From the NCBI GenBank assembly GCA_000827325.1, contig KN832907.1, forward strand, positions 1 to 28,553: DNA of 28,553 nt, given 5' to 3'. The notes under the pieces were generated by a model. The model saw only the letters and a list, made by a program, of their open reading frames with translations, ran no database searches and was not told the DNA's origin. The stretch is from Oidiodendron maius Zn. Its lineage: Eukaryota; Ascomycota; Leotiomycetes; Myxotrichaceae. How positions within the stretch are numbered: position 1 is the stretch's first letter; each line of letters begins with the position of its first letter. This document shows, piece by piece, positions 1 to 8,564 of this stretch. The position numbers were made by a program, and so were the translations under genes.

Positions 1-600
1 GCCAAAGAATTTAGATATAACCTCCTTTCTAGACTCTAATGTCTTGAGAGCATCAGGGGAGGCAGGGCAGAGGGCAAAGCCAGTCTTGGTAGCCTGGACT
101 TCCTTAAGGAGGGGGCCTTCTGAGCCTAGTTGTGTGCGGAGGCCAGTCAGAATGGCGTAGCCCTGCATATCGCGGGCTCGGTGGCTGTTATCAAGGCGGA
201 CGAATAGTCGGTTGTCAGGAATAGGCTCCTTAGGGGCCTTCTTGGGCGTTGCTTTAGTCAGGGGGATGGGTTTAGCTGGGGGGTTGGAGCTGGCAACCGT
301 AGCGTAAGTTGACTGGGCTAGTCCTGAGGCAGGGCGTGAGGGAGGGGGAGAGGGGGGCTTGGGCTCCTGGCTTGGGATATAAGTAGAGCCCGTAATATAT
401 GCATCGAAGTGGCGCTGGGCTGTTGTTATAAGGTCTGTGCTAAGCGCGTTCAGGGCGCTCAGGAGGTGCGGAGGCAGGTTGGTAGACGCACGGAGGTGCT
501 TGTCTAGGAGGCAGGCAATAGGGCTGAAGAGCTTCTGCCCTTCGGCTGCCCTATTAGAGGCAGCCTTCGCAGTGTTCTCTAACGCTGCCTGTAGAGACAT
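1..600 (-). CDS. LINE (Tad-type) ORF1/gag-like protein, N-terminal 200 residues, runs off the left edge
   Basis: The frame is open for 200 codons from an ATG at 600 down to base 1, with no stop, so the gene continues outside the window. The protein starts MSLQAALENTAK, then has a Pro/Ser-rich linker (about residues 87-120). A conserved-looking block follows, with RLFVRLDNSHRARD and later VQATKTGFALCP. That arrangement matches the N-terminal half of ORF1 in fungal Tad-like non-LTR retrotransposons, whose ORF1 binds RNA and usually ends in CCHC knuckles; the knuckles and the ORF2 endonuclease/reverse transcriptase would lie left of base 1. No stop or frameshift interrupts the visible part, so this copy may be young. 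The family call rests on remembered resemblance only. Confidence 0.6.
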   Translation of the reverse strand, partial: MSLQAALENTAKAASNRAAEGQKLFSPIACLLDKHLRASTNLPPHLLSALNALSTDLITTAQRHFDAYITGSTYIPSQEPKPPSPPPSRPASGLAQSTYATVASSNPPAKPIPLTKATPKKAPKEPIPDNRLFVRLDNSHRARDMQGYAILTGLRTQLGSEGPLLKEVQATKTGFALCPASPDALKTLESRKEVISKFFG

Positions 601-848
601 ATCTGCAGGTAGGTAGAGACGCGTCGAAGCGCGTTTGCGGGCCGTGTTTTGGCTCAAGGGCCGCGGAAAAGGGGGGGAAAAGAAGAGGGGGGTAAAGGCA
701 AGTCCTAAAGACTAGATACAGGCGTAATCTATTGTATACAGGCCCGAATTTTAATCGTAGGAGGGTCACTCGTGTTTAAGTTAGCGTAAGTATCAGCATT
801 TGAGTTGGCTACTCAGCACCGAAACTGGACTAGCTTCCGGATACCGCA
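601..848. other. Probable LINE 5' leader and flank
   Basis: There is no gene here. Just upstream of the LINE start (minus strand) lie purine-rich tracts on the plus strand at about 668-697, with runs of seven and six G separated by A-rich spacers. This probably belongs to the untranslated leader of the LINE. I could not place the exact 5' end or a target-site duplication. Confidence 0.35.
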
Positions 849-893
849 ACAGTAGTTCACCAGTAAGCGGATCAGACCATTAAGCGGATCAGG
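849..893 (+). repeat. Solo left terminal inverted repeat of the decayed pogo-like element
   Basis: The sequence GTAGTTCACCAGTAAGCGG, followed by a second TTAAGCGGATCAG box, has the same layout and spacing as the ends of the MITE at 921 (GTAGTT, then two CAGTAAGC-type boxes about 19 bp apart). No partner copy is seen within a MITE-sized distance. Removing the two insertions at 921-1355 and 1378-3340 puts this end about 100 bp upstream of the broken transposase start at 3349. In the intact element at 19202 the corresponding distance is 126 bp. I therefore read it as the left end of that decayed element. Confidence 0.5.
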
Positions 894-920
894 ATCCACA
901 CATCTCCACACTTTCAACTA

Positions 921-1355
921 ACGTAGTTGATCAGTAAGCTGGACAGACCAGTAAGCTGGACAGCCGATTTTACTGCAAAAAACACTGATTTTAAAACTGT
1001 AATAACTTAGCCATTTCTCAATATTTCAATATAAAATTAAGAATCTTAGCTATTTACCTACATGTAATTAATATTTAAGCTTAACTTAATCATCTATTTA
1101 GTAGTTATTTAGTTCTAAGGGTTAATACTAAATAGAAGGGAATTCAAGGGCTAGAATTTAATATCTCAAATATTTATGAATTTATTTCCTTTAAATTCTT
1201 AAATATTAGTTATATATAGGTAAATAGCTATAATTTTTAATTTTATACTAAAATATTAAGAAATGGCTAAGTTATTACAGTTTTAAAATCGTGGTTTTTG
1301 CGGTAAAATCAGCTGTCCAGCTTACTGGTCTGTCCAGCTTACTGATCAACTACGT
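921..1355. mobile_element. MITE copy 1 (435 bp, long TIRs, TA target-site duplication)
   Basis: The left arm starts ACGTAGTTGATCAGTAAGC and the right arm is its reverse complement ending at 1355, with TA on both sides (919-920 and 1356-1357). The arms are similar for about 175 bp each (roughly 921-1100 against 1176-1355), so the whole element is almost one foldback. Each end carries two CAGTAAGCTGGACAG boxes, likely transposase-binding sites. The interior is AT-rich and non-coding. TA duplication and ACGTA-type ends point to mobilisation by a pogo/Fot transposase. A second copy lies at 21028-21317. Confidence 0.85.
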
Positions 1356-1377
1356 TAACATTACTCAACAATGACTA

Positions 1378-3340
1378 ATCGTTCGGTTATGTAACCAACC
1401 CACCAACTAAGCTACGCTTAGTAGGTGAGGGCCGGCAATACGCACAGAACAGCAATACGCACAACTTTTACCCGGAAATCGATCGATTAGCCTATAACAC
1501 CACCACCACCTTATATTATACCCTTAATATATTATCTCAATAAAGCCCTCCTTTAGCTCTTTTAATACCTGTAGATAATTCTTGCGCCAGACCTTTTCCT
1601 TGCGCTTAAGCCTCATATTAATCACCTCTTTTTCATCCTCCTCGTCCCTCTGAATATCCAATTGTGCCTGATGTACTGTAATTTCACCATATTTTTGAAC
1701 AACCTTGCCACTACTCTCTTTTCTCTTCTTACGGGCAGCCTCTGCAGCTGAAAGATCATGTAATCGATGTGTAGAAAAGGCCCCTGCTAGTATTGAAGCT
1801 TCTGATGCCTTCTCTACCTTTTCAGAGACATGTATTACTGATGGTGTTAGAGGTATCCTCCCTTCTAGGGCATCAAACTGGCGCTTTCTAATATATTCAA
1901 CCCCTCGTTTCCTAGCCCTTATAGTTAAAGGGGTCTGGAACTGGTCCCAATTTAATGGTGGCGGTGTATTAAACACTGGTGAAGAAGAGGGTATTGGAGG
2001 TGAGGATCGCTGTGGTGGTGTCCTTGGGCGCTGTATAGCCTGATATTCCTTCATTTTCTCAAGAACTAAGAGTGGATTATATGGAATTAGACCTGTTTTC
2101 TTAAAAGCGCTCTTATGAATACGTGGATTTTTAAAGGTCTTATCATGAAAGGACTGAAAGAAAGAGAAGAAGTCAGTACGCGATACCTCAATCGCACCTA
2201 AGAATACCTGCTTTCGAATCTCCTTCTTAAAATTATGTTTTAGGCTCTGAAATACACCAACATCTAGAGGCTGTAATAGGTGTGTAGTATGAGAGGGGAG
2301 CTGAAAAGGTCGAATATGGTGCTTCCAGCAGAAGTCCAGGAACTCCTGACTAAGGTGACTGCCATGGCCATCAAATAATAACATCCGATATTTGCCTATA
2401 CACCTTGATTGAGTATGGCGATTAAAGTGGTTTAAATATTTGACTCCTAGCTTATCGTTTGTATAGCCAGTCTCTGAACGTGCGAAAAGGGTGCCTCCGT
2501 CTAGGTTATTCTCTTTAAAATATCGACGTAGGTGATAAGCTCCAGCAAAGATAATCATTGGAGGCACCTTTCGACCCCCATAATTAATAGTTTCAACCGA
2601 GGTTATAAGCTCTCGATTTTCAGGGTCTGTAGTATATACAGCAACACAGTCCTTTGGAACAAAGACCTTTTCACCTGATGTAACCCCAATTTGGAAGCCA
2701 GTCTCGTCAAAGTTATATATATCCTCATCCTGGATCCCCCAGTAATCCTTACACTTCTTAAAAGCTTGAAAATAGCCCTTAATATCCTCAACTACATGTG
2801 CAGCTAATCGCTGTGCAGACATCGGTTTAGATTTCAGGCCTTTGAGGTATTCAGATTGGCGCTTAATCCAGGCCTTTGTCCAGCGAACTGATACCCCACT
2901 TTTCAAATCACCAGTTGAGTAATATAGCAGCCGATTAGCAGCTATAAGGACTGTTTCAAGGTTGGCAGGTGTCCCGCAGCTATAAAGCATAAACATATAG
3001 TCTCGGAGAGCCTGATCCTGGACTGAATTAAGCTTCTTATTATGGCCGCCGCGACTATTACTAGGTGGGATACCAGCTCGGCGTCGCTGTAGGCGGTAAT
3101 AAGGGGCCGAAAATTGGCGTGCAGCTTCTGACATCTTTAAAAAGGGATCAGCATCCATTGCTGCTAAAGCAGCATTAACCCTGGCCTCAATTTGTATGGC
3201 GTTGGATGGCATATTGAGCGTTGACCGATGGGGGGGTGATTTCCGGGTAAAAGTTGTGCGTATTGCTGTTCTGTGCGTATTGCCGGCCCTCACCTACTAA
3301 GCGTAGCTTAGTTGGTGGGTTGGTTACATAACCGAACGAT
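1378..3340 (-). mobile_element. Intact pogo/Fot-like DNA transposon (element 1, 1963 bp)
   Basis: The element has perfect 103-bp terminal inverted repeats (1378-1480 and 3238-3340; outer bases ATCGTTCGGTTATGTAACC). It is flanked by TA at 1376-1377 and 3341-3342. The TIR includes a small palindrome (CTAAGCTACGCTTAG, 1407-1421) and two copies of GCAATACGCACA. It carries one uninterrupted transposase gene. Identical TIRs and an open ORF suggest recent transposition. It sits 6 bp before the start codon of the older relic at 3349, so it is younger than that relic. Confidence 0.92.
1524..3212 (-). CDS. pogo/Fot-family DDE transposase (element 1)
   Basis: This is a single-exon protein of 562 aa that cuts and pastes its own element using two-metal DDE chemistry in the nucleus. 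From N to C it has a psq-like helix-turn-helix (about residues 10-45, with SEAARQFSAPYYRL), a CENP-B-type second DNA-binding segment (WTKAWIKR near residue 110) and a DDE_1 catalytic core. Core motifs are NFDETGFQIGV (first Asp), LLFDGHGSH (second Asp) and LLQPLDVGVF (third Asp). A Lys/Arg/Glu-rich tail follows. I chose the ATG at 3212 (MPSNAIQ) because upstream codons in this frame lack an ATG and run into the TIR. No stop or frameshift is present. Confidence 0.93.
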   Translation of the reverse strand: MPSNAIQIEARVNAALAAMDADPFLKMSEAARQFSAPYYRLQRRRAGIPPSNSRGGHNKKLNSVQDQALRDYMFMLYSCGTPANLETVLIAANRLLYYSTGDLKSGVSVRWTKAWIKRQSEYLKGLKSKPMSAQRLAAHVVEDIKGYFQAFKKCKDYWGIQDEDIYNFDETGFQIGVTSGEKVFVPKDCVAVYTTDPENRELITSVETINYGGRKVPPMIIFAGAYHLRRYFKENNLDGGTLFARSETGYTNDKLGVKYLNHFNRHTQSRCIGKYRMLLFDGHGSHLSQEFLDFCWKHHIRPFQLPSHTTHLLQPLDVGVFQSLKHNFKKEIRKQVFLGAIEVSRTDFFSFFQSFHDKTFKNPRIHKSAFKKTGLIPYNPLLVLEKMKEYQAIQRPRTPPQRSSPPIPSSSPVFNTPPPLNWDQFQTPLTIRARKRGVEYIRKRQFDALEGRIPLTPSVIHVSEKVEKASEASILAGAFSTHRLHDLSAAEAARKKRKESSGKVVQKYGEITVHQAQLDIQRDEEDEKEVINMRLKRKEKVWRKNYLQVLKELKEGFIEIIY

Positions 3341-3348
3341 TAGTCCAA

Positions 3349-3985
3349 ATGTCTCAAACCGAGGGTCGAGTCATACTCGCGCTTCAGGCCTATCGACAGG
3401 GCCAAATTTCATCTTTACAGGCTACAGCACGCGCGTACGATGTGCCATACACCAAGCTTATATCGGCGCAAACAAGGGACTACATCTCGATTAGTTTCGA
3501 TATCCTCAAACCTTAAACTTACTCAAACTGAGGAATCTATACTTATTAAATGGATATTATCTCTTAACACACGTGGCATACCTCCTACACAAGTCCTAGT
3601 ACATCAAATGGCTGAATTACTCCTTGCAGAACGCGTCTAGAACGCGTCGATTAAACAGACTACATTAGGCAAGAACTGGGTCTACCGCTTCATAACTCGA
3701 TACCCTAAAATCAAATCTCGATATAGTCGAAAGTATGATTATAAGCGCGCAAAATGCAAGGATCCTAAGGTTATTCAGGCCTGGTTTCGGCTTGTGTAGA
3801 ATACAGTGGCAAAATATGGGATTCTAGATGAGGACATCTATAATTTTGACGAGACGGGATTCCAAATGGGCGTGATTTCTACAGCAAAAGTTGTTACGTC
3901 TACTGAGAGGGATCGTACGGTGTCACTTCAGCCTGGAAATCGTGAATGGATCACGGCAATTGAGTTAACCAACTTGACAGGTTGG
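3349..3985 (+). pseudogene. Decayed pogo-like transposase (element 2), N-terminal part
   Basis: From the ATG at 3349 the frame encodes a psq-like helix-turn-helix start (MSQTEGRVILALQAYRQG). A frameshift follows near 3460, TAG stops occur at 3638 and 3797, and the catalytic block DIYNFDETGFQMGV then appears (about 3830-3875), followed by QPGNREWITAIE. Both TAG codons fit CAG-to-TAG (C-to-T) changes, as in repeat-induced point mutation. The catalytic domain stops after ELTNLTG at about 3975; the GHxSH and LQPLDVG blocks are absent. The 5' leader was interrupted by the MITE at 921 and by element 1. It is not functional. Confidence 0.85.
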
Positions 3986-3995
3986 GTCTTGCATC

Positions 3996-4310
3996 CAAGA
4001 CTAGTTTGCAGAGAGGGACATCGATGTGCTCAACTGGCCCCCTTATTCGCTAGACATGAATCTAATTGAGAACTTGTGGAAATTGCTCAAAGCTAAGATA
4101 ATTGAGCTTTATCTAGAGCTAATAACCACGAATGACAATGATGCGACTAAGCAATACTTAATTAGAGCAGCAAAGGAGGCATGGGAGCTGCTTGAAGAGG
4201 ACCTCTGAAATACACTCGCGTCGGGGATGCAAAAGAGGATTGACGCACTCAAGGCTGCAGGAGGGTGGTATAGTAAGGAATTTTTAGCTTACTTGGCTTT
4301 GTTTCATTAA
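3996..4310 (+). pseudogene. Tc1-type transposase C-terminal fragment fused to the pogo relic
   Basis: The frame starting about 3996 reads FAERDIDVLNWPPYSLDM, then LIENLWKLLKAKI, and ends with a MQKRIDALKAAGGWY tail before TAA at 4308-4310. The WPPYSxDxNxIENxW signature is the third-acid region of Tc1/mariner DD34E (DDE_3) transposases. It is not the QPLDVG form of pogo enzymes, so it comes from a different transposon than the sequence just before it. In-frame TAG (4002-4004, where Trp is expected, consistent with G-to-A) and TGA (about 4206) disable it. Confidence 0.8.
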
Positions 4311-5390
4311 TAGAAGTGAGTTGGGCGAGTTCTTGCTAGGAAGTGGCGCGCGCTCCTTCTGGTGCGATCTGTGTTCCTGAGAAACCCCGAGCCTCTTTAC
4401 GTATATGCCGATGAGCGACCAATGTTGAGCATAACTAATAATGATGACCCGCATGCAACAAGGCGCAGCACAGCCTACCCCGGCTCTCTTCCCGCTCTCT
4501 TCCCGCTCATCTGGAGCATTATCAACAATAGGATCGCTGCTGGATGTAAACTTCAGACTCAGATACCTGTCGCGTTTATCTTGGCGGGGCTTTAGGGCAA
4601 TGGTGTGGATTGGGACTTCCTCCCGTTCTAGAATACGTGAAAGCTCCATCCGCGACTCCGTCGAGCTTTTGCGCCACACCAAGCTCTAATAATAGTTCTC
4701 AAGACCATATGGCCTGTCCATCATGTTATGTACACTCATAAATGTGCCTTGCTGGGTGTGTTGTGGCGTCCTTGGCAAAGTGAATTGCAAGCTGACGAGG
4801 CTGAGCAGGCAGCGCATACACGGAGGCTTAAAGTAATCCCCGTTCATTTTGTTAGATGCGGAATTCTTAAGGTTGTGATGGCCTCCGATTTCGTAAAAAC
4901 TTGCATCACTCTGGAAGGTTCTATTTTAGGAGATGGCCGAATAGAAGAAGTACGATCTGAAGTTGAAATGGGGTTTGGTTTGATTAGCCATTCCTTAGCC
5001 CTTCTGTCCTAACATGTTCCAGGCTAAGGTAGATTCTATATTAACGTATTGATTGAATTTGGAATCTTACTACTTCGTAAAGTGTCGCATTGACATGGAT
5101 GCGACAGGGGGCTCCAGATCATACTGAGCAGATATCAGCCACTGGGAGCTAGAGAGCACTACCGTAGCAACCAACAGAGTCATGAACGGCTCTGGAGCTA
5201 TTGGGATCTGCTCCTAGCGGCGCAGTATCCTTCGCCTTCCTGATTTTAGGAACACCGTATACTTTATTTTGTCTTTTAGCAGAGGGTGTCTCCACATTTA
5301 AGAAGACAAGCGAAATGTGGAAGCCGCCTGCCTGTGCGACACGATCCTCCTATTGAATCCTAAACTGATAGAAATTGGAGCCGAGAAACG
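4311..5390. other. Intergenic, no convincing gene
   Basis: A 120-codon minus-strand reading frame (ATG about 4649, stop 4284) and a 94-codon plus-strand frame (4728-5012) exist. Neither has a recognisable motif. The rest looks like decayed flank. A short hairpin, TGTCGCAT/ATGCGACA, lies at 5083-5106 with an 8-base loop. Confidence 0.4.
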
Positions 5391-5396
5391 TATATA
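5391..5396 (+). promoter_or_regulatory. TATA-like box of the small secreted protein gene
   Basis: TATATA lies 105 bp before the start codon at 5496 and is followed by a pyrimidine-rich stretch (about 5440-5478), a common layout for fungal transcription starts. This is position and composition evidence only. Confidence 0.35.
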
Positions 5397-5495
5397 TTGG
5401 TCTACTTGTACTGAGCTACAATCATCAACAATCTTTATTACTTGCAACTTCTTCTTCGCTCCTCTACTCTCTAGACCCAACTACACGTTGAAAAA

Positions 5496-5853
5496 ATGAA
5501 GACATTCACCATTGCCGCTGCTTTGGCCGTTCTTTCTACCAGTGTCGTAGCAGATAACTGCATCGGAGGCCTTTCTTATTGTAGCAGCAGCCTACTAAAA
5601 AAGGGTATGGCAGCCGTAACAAAGATTCTGCATGATGTCTAGGAATCAAGACTGACTCTAGAATGCTACAGGCAACTACGCAGCCCAAATCAACCAGGCC
5701 CTTATTCTTGCCCACCAGACAAATCCTGAAGATGCCGACAAGGCACTCTTCTTCTGTGAAGGTGGCAGCAACGGCAATATAGTGTTTACTACACCCTGTG
5801 CGCATGGTTGTCTAGACGGGGGCGCAGGCAATACCGATTACTGTGCAGCATGA
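5496..5853 (+). CDS. Small secreted cysteine-rich protein (96 aa), candidate effector
   Basis: Exons are 5496-5604 and 5672-5853. The 67-nt intron has donor GTATGG, a CTGAC branch site at 5652 and acceptor CAG. Without splicing the frame stops early; with it the protein is complete. Residues 1-19 (MKTFTIAAALAVLSTSVVA) are a classic signal peptide with cleavage after VVA. The mature part is about 77 aa with six cysteines (DNC, SYC, FFC, TPC, HGC, DYC), enough for three disulfides. A glycine-rich end, CLDGGAGNTDYC, follows the pattern C..GL.YC..LL..G.Y...I seen in a widespread unnamed family of fungal secreted proteins. The transposon-rich, isolated setting is typical for effector candidates. 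The function is unknown and the target cannot be inferred. Confidence 0.8.
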
Positions 5854-7629
5854 GTGTGGATGTTCGTCTGGTGCAGAAGCAAAAGGGCGCTGAGGAGTTC
5901 TGGATATGGGCAAGGGACGAGGAAAACATAGATAGATTTCGGTATCAATGATAACGGAGCAACCGATCAAAACTCCCGCTGACTTGACCCTGTCTGTGAG
6001 AATTAGATTGGAATCTGTCCCTCACTAAGCGAGATACAAGATTCGGCACATGGAAAGCTCACGACAACAAGATTATTTATGAGAATATCTGTTTTTAAGC
6101 TTTGCGGAGAATTTATCAGTGAGGATGTTTCCTCGGCGATATTTAAAAATGACTTCGAGTCAAAGTTAAGTATCATTTCGTCCACCCGGCATGATATGCG
6201 AAAAGTCCTTGGAGGTATCTCAGGCGGCCAAGCCATCTCGGATTCACACAAAGGAATTACCCTTCAAGCTCGTTATCCATTGGATAGATGCCAACAGCGA
6301 AATAGCGGCCTACTTCAAAACACCATAACGGAAGCAGATTTTACAGTTACTGGTTGAAATATTTAGATATTGTTATGTAAGCAATATATTTATGGGTTCC
6401 GGAGGCAGCTTACCACGGGGCCGGGCTTGGTTTCTGTTTGATGCCGCGCGTGGTTGCAGTGGTACGGGTTGGGTGAGCTGGATGATAGTTGCATTCGCTA
6501 TCGTGTGTCGCCGAGGCTCGCGAGCGGGCGATGCTGCCAGTGAGCTCTTAGCTGCGAGCTTTTGGGTACCACTCGGCAGAATCTTTAGTTCTGTGTGCGC
6601 TTCGACCGTTAATCAGAATCCAAGATCTACTTGACCGCAATTTTTGTTGGGGCTGTACAGGTAGCTCATAGCCACGCGAAAGCCTTTATTCCGATTGTGG
6701 CGTCCGTATACTGAGAGAGATTTAGATCTGCGTCTCACTACATGTGTCAAGCCCTCGTTGACATTGCTCAGGCGCGCCATGGTTGAAATATTCTTGTTGG
6801 TGCCGTGCGAGTCTGACAATTTCGCCTCGACAAGATCAATTCCAATATCAACTTCCCTCATCTCAATGTCACCCAAAGTGCCCAGATTTAAAGTCTCTGT
6901 TGCTATACCGGCTTGCATATGCTTATTTGATATGGGCTCGTTCAGCACCGCGGGGTGTCTACTCTAACTCAAAGGTGGTGCCACTCATAGTTCTGACCCT
7001 GAGGTGCTGGCACTCCCATGTTCTGGCTCCCCGAGGTGCTGGCACTCGAAGGTTATTGCACCCCATAGTTGCACCAGCCCATATGGCTTGTATGTGGCTT
7101 CCAGGGCTTTGCATGTTATCTCTCAAGGGACTGATGGCTGTAGCAAACGAATGCTCGAGCTGCTTGCCACTCGAACTGACGAATCAAGGCTAAGGGTCGG
7201 AATTTTGTTGCACATCGCAAGTAATTTCGTTGACCGAGTCTCCAAAGCCGACAGGGCTGACATGGTCCAGGGGCGGTTTGCTCTAATTCCCATCCCGTTC
7301 GTACATCTCTGCTCGAGTAATCAGTATTATTGGCCCATTCTTTATTGCCGAATCCTAACCTTGAATGAAGATGACGTCTTGCCGCGGTCGGACGATACAC
7401 CAAGCTTCTAAACTGTACCACAGGCTGCAGTTGCTCCGCGTGAAGACAGCCGCACATCCGTACGCTAGAGTAGACTTAAATCTGAAGAAAGGCAAAAGCA
7501 TGGGGAAAAATTACTCGTAGGTCGGTCTGAAAGGAGAGATACTAGCGGTTTTCGCCCCCGCCGGAGCGAACGCGCATTGTAACGCTTAAGCGAATTCGCT
7601 CCAGCTCGTTCTTGCACCTGTTCGTAACA
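5854..7629. other. Intergenic with scattered short frames, no supported gene
   Basis: Several overlapping frames of 80-136 codons occur on both strands (for example 6079-6357 plus, 6613-6948 minus, 7116-7457 minus). None has a signal peptide, domain motif or splice structure that I recognise. The only clear structure is the short tandem repeat at 6973-7064. The minus-strand frame at 6613-6948 has the best-looking composition but no identifiable family. Confidence 0.4.
6973..7064 (+). repeat. Degenerate tandem repeat, three units of about 30 bp
   Basis: Units start at 6973, 7002 and 7034. All begin AGGTG(C/G)TG(G/C)CACTC; the first two continue with a TTCTG(A/G)C segment. The third unit diverges in its second half. 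It looks like a small decayed minisatellite. Confidence 0.6.
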
Positions 7630-8008
7630 CTACACTGAAGCCTGTTTACAGCCCCATCTTCGGGAAAATTCTTCCAGTAGCGCTATCAGTCGGTCAAAAT
7701 ATGGCTCAATCTTCATCGACCATATATTGACTATGCTAAGGAGGAGTAACCAAAACGCTGCTATAACAACAAAGAGTGGCCAACAATGCGAGATGATGAA
7801 CGGCTTAAATTCTGTCGTCACGTTTTCATAATTTTGCGGTTTTGAGAGAGACTGGAGAGTCAAAAGCATCCAAGGCAGAAGTGTGCGCATCAGGGTCCCA
7901 TGTAGCAAATAGAGTGAGAAGCTGTTTTGACCTAGCCAGGCAAGATACCTGCTGCACAAAGCACGCTGCATTGAAGGTGACAGCAAGATTGCAGCACAGA
8001 TCATCTGT
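7630..8008 (-). pseudogene. Acyltransferase-3 family membrane protein, C-terminal fragment
   Basis: The minus frame encodes about 124 aa. It has the LGQNSFSLYLLHG motif typical of the last third of acyltransferase-3 (O-acyltransferase) membrane proteins. Two hydrophobic helices follow (around LMRTLLPWMLLTL and PLFVVIAAFWLLLLSIVNIW), then a charged tail. Full fungal members are roughly 400-500 aa, so about three quarters is missing, including the catalytic His region. Upstream the frame meets a TGA and then hAT transposon sequence, so the break coincides with a foreign junction near 8005-8015. The surviving ATG at 8004 is probably not a natural start. Confidence 0.6.
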
Positions 8009-8009
8009 G

Positions 8010-8290
8010 CTCCTCAACGAAAGGTATATCCAAACCTCTCAAAAATGGCTTTAGATCTACTCTCTATCCCAGCTATGTCAGCAGAGGTTGAACGGCTCTT
8101 TTCTAGCTGTAAGATTACTATTACGGACCGCCGTAACCGCATTGGGATTGATGCTGTTGAGGCTATTGAGTGCTTAAAGTCATGGCTTCGAGAAGATAAT
8201 ATTGCATGGGTGGACGAGGACTGGACTGACCACTGGGTAGCAGAGGTTGAAGCGGAGACGCAGAAACAGAGGGGCAAAGGATACAAATAG
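8010..8290 (+). pseudogene. hAT-family transposase, C-terminal dimerisation domain fragment
   Basis: The frame reads VYPNLSKMALDLLSIPAMSA, then EVERLFSSCKITIT, RRNRIGI and EAIECLKSWL, ending with TAG at 8288-8290. This is the hATC dimerisation region, with its hallmark LSIPAMSAE.ER.FS block and trailing LKSWL. The N-terminal zinc finger and most of the catalytic domain are missing. The frame is already running at the junction with the acyltransferase fragment near 8010, so the 5' part was lost and the ATG at 8045 is internal. The fragment itself has no stops, so decay is by truncation. Confidence 0.85.
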
Positions 8291-8404
8291 CTCGAACCTA
8301 ATACTGTATATACATACCTTCTCATAACTATATATTATAATAATAGTGATAGCGAAGGAAGTAGAGCGGGGGCGGGGGGGATTGGGTTGGTGTTTTTATT
8401 ATGT

Positions 8405-8564
8405 AATCAACTGGCAGTTCAACCAGTCCAGTTCAGTTGGCCTATTCAACTGAACTGGTTACCTAGTTAATCCAACTGGGAATATCTTCAACTGGACTGA
8501 TTATGTAACCAGTCCGTCCAGTTGAGGGTACCAGACTGAACTGGTTCAACTATTAGGATCACTG
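8405..8564 (+). repeat. hAT right-end subterminal repeat cluster and probable right TIR
   Basis: About 115 bp after the hAT stop, AACTGG occurs five times (first at 8409) and CCAGTT twice within 150 bp. The stretch ends ...GGATCACTG at 8564. hAT elements carry clusters of short subterminal repeats bound by their transposase and end in CAGTG/CACTG-like TIRs, so this is read as the element's right end. With the left end missing, neither TIR nor 8-bp target duplication can be confirmed. Confidence 0.55.

Noticed and set aside
1705-2043. 112-codon plus-strand frame
   Set aside because: It is antisense to the intact transposase of element 1 and has no independent features.
4284-4682. 132-codon minus-strand frame
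   Set aside because: It has a TTG start and overlaps the Tc1-type remnant. The first ATG is at 4649, no motif is present, and a repeated CTCTTCCCG on the plus strand suggests decayed sequence.
6003-7457. Cluster of overlapping 80-136-codon frames on both strands
   Set aside because: They overlap each other in all frames, lack motifs or splice signals, and several begin with non-ATG codons.
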